Shown here: piece by piece, positions 60,358 to 64,000 of the stretch
How the letters are laid out: the number at the start of each line of letters is the position of its first letter
Position numbering within the stretch: the first letter of the stretch is position 1
Assembly (NCBI GenBank): GCA_017303895.1
Contig: JAFLBF010000018.1
Coordinates: 1-64,000 of the forward strand
Reading direction: 5' to 3'
Source: Bacteroidota bacterium
GTDB taxonomy: Bacteria; Bacteroidota; Bacteroidia; 2-12-FULL-35-15
Length of the DNA stretch: 64,000 nt
Notes under the pieces: generated by a model
What the model was told of the DNA's origin: nothing
What the model saw: the letters and a program-made list of their open reading frames with translations, nothing else
Databases searched by the model: none
Made by a program: the position numbers and the translations under genes

Positions 60358-60909
60358 ATGACCACAACAGATCTCTCTAAATTCAATAATTCCTGGTATG
60401 ATCCCGGAGCGAATGCTCTAAAGCGATTGTCTTGGTATTGTGTAAATGCGGTATGGATCAATTCGGCATTTCCCATTAGTGGAATAAAAGTTATGCTGCT
60501 TCGGATGTTTGGGGCGCGTATCGGAAAAGGTGTGGTTATCAAACCCCACGTTAATATAAAATATCCATGGAAATTAACCATTGCAGATCATGTATGGATC
60601 GGTGAAGATGTCTGGATCGATAATTTGACACAAGTGGTGATCGAAGAAAATGTTTGTATTTCTCAGGGCGCATTGTTGTTATGCGGAAATCATAATTATA
60701 AAAAAGAGACTTTTGACTTAGTTCTAGGAGAAATAAAACTGGAAAAAGGAGTATGGATCGGAGCAAAATCTACTGTTTGTCCGGGGGTAACTTGTCATTC
60801 CCATGCTGTTCTTACTGTGGGATCTGTTGCCACTTCTAACTTGGAGGCTTATAAGATCTACCAGGGAAATCCGGCTCAATTAATACGAGAACGTCAATTT
60901 ATGAATTGA
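60358..60909 (+). CDS. WcaF-type acetyltransferase (LbH fold)
   Basis: 183 residues. Typical of the colanic-acid WcaF family: WYDPGANALKRLSWYCVNAV near the start, then ISGIKVMLLRMFGARIGKGV, VNIKYPWKLTIADHVWIGED, CISQGALLLCGNHNYKKETF and the beta-helix end KGVWIGAKSTVCPGVTCHSH. It transfers an acetyl group from acetyl-CoA to a sugar hydroxyl in the cytoplasm; this would be a second acetylation besides the CysE-like one at 40551. It ends the main plus-strand run and is followed by a strong terminator. Confidence 0.9.
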   Translation: MTTTDLSKFNNSWYDPGANALKRLSWYCVNAVWINSAFPISGIKVMLLRMFGARIGKGVVIKPHVNIKYPWKLTIADHVWIGEDVWIDNLTQVVIEENVCISQGALLLCGNHNYKKETFDLVLGEIKLEKGVWIGAKSTVCPGVTCHSHAVLTVGSVATSNLEAYKIYQGNPAQLIRERQFMN

Positions 60910-60934
60910 ACAATATTCTTTACAGCATTATAAT

Positions 60935-60972
60935 AAGAAAGCCCTTTTCAAATTAATGAAAAGGGCTTTCTT
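60935..60972. terminator. Strong bidirectional terminator
   Basis: AAGAAAGCCCTTTTCA (60935-60950) and TGAAAAGGGCTTTCTT (60957-60972) form a perfect 16-bp stem around the six-base AATTAA loop. It ends both the plus-strand WcaF-type gene and the minus-strand T9SS gene. Confidence 0.9.
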
Positions 60973-60989
60973 GTTGAGAATAAGATGAA

Positions 60990-62783
60990 TTACTTCGTAA
61001 TTACAATTTTGTTGTTTTCAATAGATTCACCATTTGAAATTGCAATATTGTAGATTCCGGTACTAACACCTAGCTCATTGATATTGATACTGATTAGATC
61101 AAGATCTGAGTATTGTCTTTGAAAAACGATACGACCCATTACATCAGTGATGCTAATTGTAGATGTTTGAACTTGATTTAATTGGATCTTGATCTCTCCA
61201 TTTAGAGAAACAGGGTTAGGGTAAACAACTGCAGATTGAGTAGTTTCCATTTCCATATTCTTGTAGTCTGTTTCGAATGGACTCAAATATGAAGATGATA
61301 ATGAAATTGAGCATGTTGCGCCAGCAGGGGTCTGAACACCACCAACGGTTGCTTTAACACCAACATTATAGGTTTCTCCTGCTACCAATCCTGGAATCCT
61401 TACTAATTGTACACTTTTATAAGGCCCAGGTACCGTATAGACATAATTAAATCCTAAACTAGTATTAGAAAATGTCCATTCATAAGATGTTGCACCAGGA
61501 ACTCCATTACAATAAATGTAGGAACCTCTGGTTAAGTTTGTAGCACCACATGATGCAGTAGTAAGAGAGGTTGTAGGACTTGCCGCAGTTGTAATTTGGC
61601 AAACAGCACCAGCGCCAGACCAAACGCCTGTATGAAGTACTTTTACTGTAACATTGTAAGTTGTACCATTCAATAATCCAGGGAATTTATTTAAACTAAG
61701 ACCTTTATAAGGTGCATTAACAATATAAGATGCCGAATACCCCAAGCTGCTATTTGCTACAGTAAATTCATAGCTGGTAGCGCCATAAACCCCATCACAA
61801 TAGATCCAAGAATTTAGGGCTAAACCGGTCGCACCGCAAGATGTTGCATTAAGTTGAGATTCAACAATACAATGGCTCATACTCACATCTACTGTTGTGG
61901 TAGTGAAATTGGATATTCCATTTCCATCCGTGTAGGTGTAAGTAATTGTATGATTACCTGTTCCAGCAGTTTGTGGATAGAACATTCCACCGGAAACACC
62001 AGTACCTGAATATACTCCACCGGCAGGAAGGCCGTCACTTAAAGTAAATGGAGGGTCAATTAAACAAGTATTTGGAATAGATGAAATGGTAACCAATGGG
62101 ATACTCGTTACAGAAATATTATCAACAAATAATTGAGGAGCAGGATTTGATGCTGTTCCGGAAACATAGGTATATGCCCATCTGATTTGAACAACAGCTT
62201 GGTCATCACAAGAAGATGGCAACGTTATCGGTCCAAAACTAACACTGGCAGAAGGGTCTGATGAGAGATATTGTGCTGACCCTGGAAGTGTAGTATATGC
62301 CCCTGAGGTTCCGATACGATATTGGCAGGTAATTGCATGTACGATATTGGTAGCAGTGCCTATTTCACCTGCAACCCATGATACTTGGACATTCGTACGG
62401 TCAGTTGTATTGATGGCCAAAACTGCTTCTCCTAATCTTCTTCTTACATATCCACTTATGTCAGTTGTAAGGTTATTATTTTTAAATGAAAAACCACCGG
62501 CATCCAAACCATTCATTCTCGTCTGAGTTGTAGAGGTACTGTTATACACTCCCGTAATATCTGAAGCAGCTGTAGCAGTTGAAAGTGGTGCACTCATTGC
62601 AGAAAAATGGTGGAACACCATATTCGCAGGATAAGTTCCAGCCGGGCTGGAGGCAGGCCAATTTGTAAAAGAATAATTTCCTGATGTGGCTAAGTTGAAC
62701 GCTGTTGGGTTTGTCTGTGCCCATCCAATAACATTCGTTATCAAAAAGCTCAAAACAATCAGGTTTTTTGTAATTGTTTTCAT
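60990..62783 (-). CDS. Secreted surface protein with two FN3-like repeats and T9SS type A sorting domain
   Basis: 597 residues. Signal peptide (MKTITKNLIVLSFLITNVIG), then a lectin-like beta region of about 225 residues, a PKD/HYR-like unit (NHTITYTYTDGNGI), and two about 90-residue repeats starting ATSCGATGLALNSWIYCDGV and TASCGATNLTRGSYIYCNGV. These have the same order of motifs (GATSYE, PYK, FPGL/IPGL, TYNV). The C-terminal sorting domain is clear (VVYPNPVSLNGEIKIQL, ITDVMGRIVFQ, STGIYNIAISNGES). A candidate lectin-like adhesin embedded between glycan genes. Promoter on the minus strand around 62816-62844. Confidence 0.88.
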   Translation of the reverse strand: MKTITKNLIVLSFLITNVIGWAQTNPTAFNLATSGNYSFTNWPASSPAGTYPANMVFHHFSAMSAPLSTATAASDITGVYNSTSTTQTRMNGLDAGGFSFKNNNLTTDISGYVRRRLGEAVLAINTTDRTNVQVSWVAGEIGTATNIVHAITCQYRIGTSGAYTTLPGSAQYLSSDPSASVSFGPITLPSSCDDQAVVQIRWAYTYVSGTASNPAPQLFVDNISVTSIPLVTISSIPNTCLIDPPFTLSDGLPAGGVYSGTGVSGGMFYPQTAGTGNHTITYTYTDGNGISNFTTTTVDVSMSHCIVESQLNATSCGATGLALNSWIYCDGVYGATSYEFTVANSSLGYSASYIVNAPYKGLSLNKFPGLLNGTTYNVTVKVLHTGVWSGAGAVCQITTAASPTTSLTTASCGATNLTRGSYIYCNGVPGATSYEWTFSNTSLGFNYVYTVPGPYKSVQLVRIPGLVAGETYNVGVKATVGGVQTPAGATCSISLSSSYLSPFETDYKNMEMETTQSAVVYPNPVSLNGEIKIQLNQVQTSTISITDVMGRIVFQRQYSDLDLISININELGVSTGIYNIAISNGESIENNKIVITK

Positions 62784-62815
62784 GTGTTTAAGTTGTTTAA
62801 TTTTTAATTTGTGTA

Positions 62816-62844
62816 CAAAAATAGCATAAAATTTTATTTTACAA
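62816..62844 (-). promoter_or_regulatory. Promoter of the T9SS protein at 60990-62783
   Basis: Minus strand: TTG (62844-62842), 18 bases, TATTTTTG (62823-62816). This is an excellent match to the Bacteroidota consensus, and the start codon follows 33 bases later. Confidence 0.6.
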
Positions 62845-62949
62845 AGCTAAAGCTGTTTAAATTGCGTATGCCTGATAAATATCAGCTTTCTAATTGATTT
62901 TCATCAGATTGTTTTAAATTCTATCTTTATCCTCAATTATTAGGAACAA

Positions 62950-63708
62950 ATGCTTAAAATATCCATTATCACAGTTTGTTATAACAGTGCCGATACTATC
63001 GAGAATACCATAAAGTCTGTTATATCTCAAGATTATCCGGATATTGAGTATGTCCTGATTGATGGAGGATCCACAGATGGAACACTTGCTATTCTGGATA
63101 AATACCGTTCCTCATTTGCGAAGTTTATTTCCGAAAAAGATAATGGTATTTATGATGCACTCAATAAAGGACTCGCTTTAGCAACGGGGGATATCATTGG
63201 AATTTTACATGCCGATGACTTTTATGAATCTTCCTCTATTTTGTCAGATGTTATAAAAACGTTCACTGAAAAAGAAGTGGATTGTGTATATGGCGATTTG
63301 CAATACGTGGATAGAGTGGATACAGCATTGGTCAAGCGTAATTGGGTTTCGGGTCATTATAAAAAAGAAAATTTCCTGAAAGGATGGATGCCGCCTCATC
63401 CTTCTTTTTTTGCGAAGAAGAGTTGTTATGAAAAATTTGGTAATTTCAGCACTCAACTTAAAACTGCTGCCGATTACGAGTTGATGCTCCGATTTTTATT
63501 TAAACATAATTGTTCTGTGACGTATTTGCCAAAAGTATTGGTAAAAATGCGAGTGGGAGGGAAAAGCAATGTGTCCATTATGAATAGAGTGAAGGCTAAC
63601 CGTGAAGATAAAAAGGCTTGGCAGATCAATGGATTAAGCCCGGGGATGTTTACTTTTATTCGAAAACCATTATCTAAGGTTGGACAATTTTTTCATAACA
63701 AAATGTAG
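62950..63708 (+). CDS. Glycosyltransferase family 2 (GT-A)
   Basis: 252 residues, compact. KISIITVCYNSADTIENTI, EYVLIDGGSTDGTLAILDKY, a NGIYDALNKGLALATGDIIG segment, and the metal-binding ILHADDFYE. The acceptor region contains GWMPPHPSFFAKKSCYEKFG and the catalytic TAADYELMLRF. This form is common in O-antigen and mycobacterial phenolic-glycolipid loci and usually transfers a deoxysugar or hexose; specificity unknown. It follows the T9SS gene on the other strand, so it starts a new plus-strand unit with the MBOAT gene. Confidence 0.93.
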   Translation: MLKISIITVCYNSADTIENTIKSVISQDYPDIEYVLIDGGSTDGTLAILDKYRSSFAKFISEKDNGIYDALNKGLALATGDIIGILHADDFYESSSILSDVIKTFTEKEVDCVYGDLQYVDRVDTALVKRNWVSGHYKKENFLKGWMPPHPSFFAKKSCYEKFGNFSTQLKTAADYELMLRFLFKHNCSVTYLPKVLVKMRVGGKSNVSIMNRVKANREDKKAWQINGLSPGMFTFIRKPLSKVGQFFHNKM

Positions 63709-63751
63709 AAAAATTGGCGAATAAAAAATTTCAAACAAGCGGCAAGCAATA

Positions 63752-64000
63752 ATGTTATTCAGTAGTATTACTTTTTTATTTTACTTCCTGCCGGCATTTC
63801 TCTTGCTGTATTATCTAACGCCTGTTAAATTTCGAAATTACAGCTTATTATTGGGGAGTATTGTTTTTTATTCATGGGGCGGACCTGTATTCATTTTCGT
63901 GATCCTATGTACTACTGCAATCGATTATTTATTAGTCAAGCAAATTGAAAAAGCCAATACAAAAACCCGGAAGAAGCAATTTCTTTATTTGTCATTAGTA
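63752..64000 (+). CDS. Second MBOAT family membrane O-acyltransferase (partial, runs off the right edge)
   Basis: 83 residues are visible from ATG 63752. The opening LFSSITFLFYFLPAFLLLYY, then LTPVKFRNYSLLLGSIVFYS and WGGPVFIFVILCTTAIDYLL is the standard N-terminus of AlgI-like MBOAT proteins and matches the gene at 44369 in layout (for example LLLLISSCYFYAAF there). The catalytic His region lies outside the window. A second MBOAT in the locus suggests a second acyl modification or a second substrate. Confidence 0.85.
   Translation, partial: MLFSSITFLFYFLPAFLLLYYLTPVKFRNYSLLLGSIVFYSWGGPVFIFVILCTTAIDYLLVKQIEKANTKTRKKQFLYLSLV

Noticed and set aside
1-64000. tRNA, rRNA, CRISPR arrays or IS transposases
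   Set aside because: No T-loop/anticodon-arm patterns, no regular repeat-spacer arrays and no DDE transposase were seen. The integrase element is the only mobile feature found.

Overview
The window is from a low-GC Bacteroidota genome, probably Flavobacteriales-like. Evidence: several secreted proteins carry type IX secretion (T9SS) C-terminal signals; promoters fit the Bacteroidota TTG/TAnnTTTG type; there is an exosortase with a PID-CTERM-like protein, S74 'tail fibre' surface proteins, a BY-kinase and a VTC/DUF4956/CotH group; TTG and GTG starts are frequent. The species cannot be named from sequence alone, and I see no rRNA or tRNA gene.

Region 1 (1-3.8 kb) is the end of an integrated element: a tyrosine recombinase with unusual catalytic residues, a MerR/excisionase-type HTH protein, a small acidic protein and two orphan genes. 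It is followed by a hairpin-rich spacer with a 16-bp direct repeat that may mark the junction with the chromosome. Region 2 (4.0-15.6 kb) is ordinary chromosome: Tat-type pirin, Gre-like protein, Tet-family MFS and EamA transporters, DUF3108, a TPR/PD40 protein, a DnaQ-like exonuclease, FAH-family hydrolase, DUF2061 and a DUF4197 lipoprotein.

Region 3 (15.7-27.1 kb) holds a six-PAS soluble histidine kinase, an all-helical protein of unknown function, an 871-bp stretch without a gene, three secreted proteins, a lone receiver, an exosortase with a 74-residue PID-CTERM-like protein, and a large T9SS adhesin-like protein. Region 4 (27.3-64 kb) is a large surface-polysaccharide locus: BY-kinase/co-polymerase with a Tyr-Gly repeat tail, Wzm/Wzt ABC exporter, a T9SS protein plus two tandem S74 proteins, eight glycosyltransferases, sulfotransferase, three acyl/acetyltransferase types (LbH, AT3, MBOAT), an SGNH-like MBOAT partner, O-antigen ligase/polymerase, WecE-type aminotransferase, AsnB-type amidotransferase, and the start of a second MBOAT gene at the right edge.

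Within the locus, 46.8-54.9 kb has DUF4956, VTC-domain, CotH-like, Wzy/WaaL-like, second CotH-like and membrane-anchored metallophosphoesterase genes in one tight same-strand run. This set has no obvious role in standard glycan assembly and is the best candidate for an undescribed system, perhaps phosphorylation or phosphate modification of surface proteins or glycans. The exosortase pair and S74 tandem are the next most interesting. My reading is that the kinase and ABC exporter move a sulfated, acylated, amino-sugar-containing polymer to the surface, while T9SS, S74 and exosortase proteins anchor or accompany it. No Wza-type outer-membrane exporter is visible here, so the locus is incomplete or depends on genes elsewhere.
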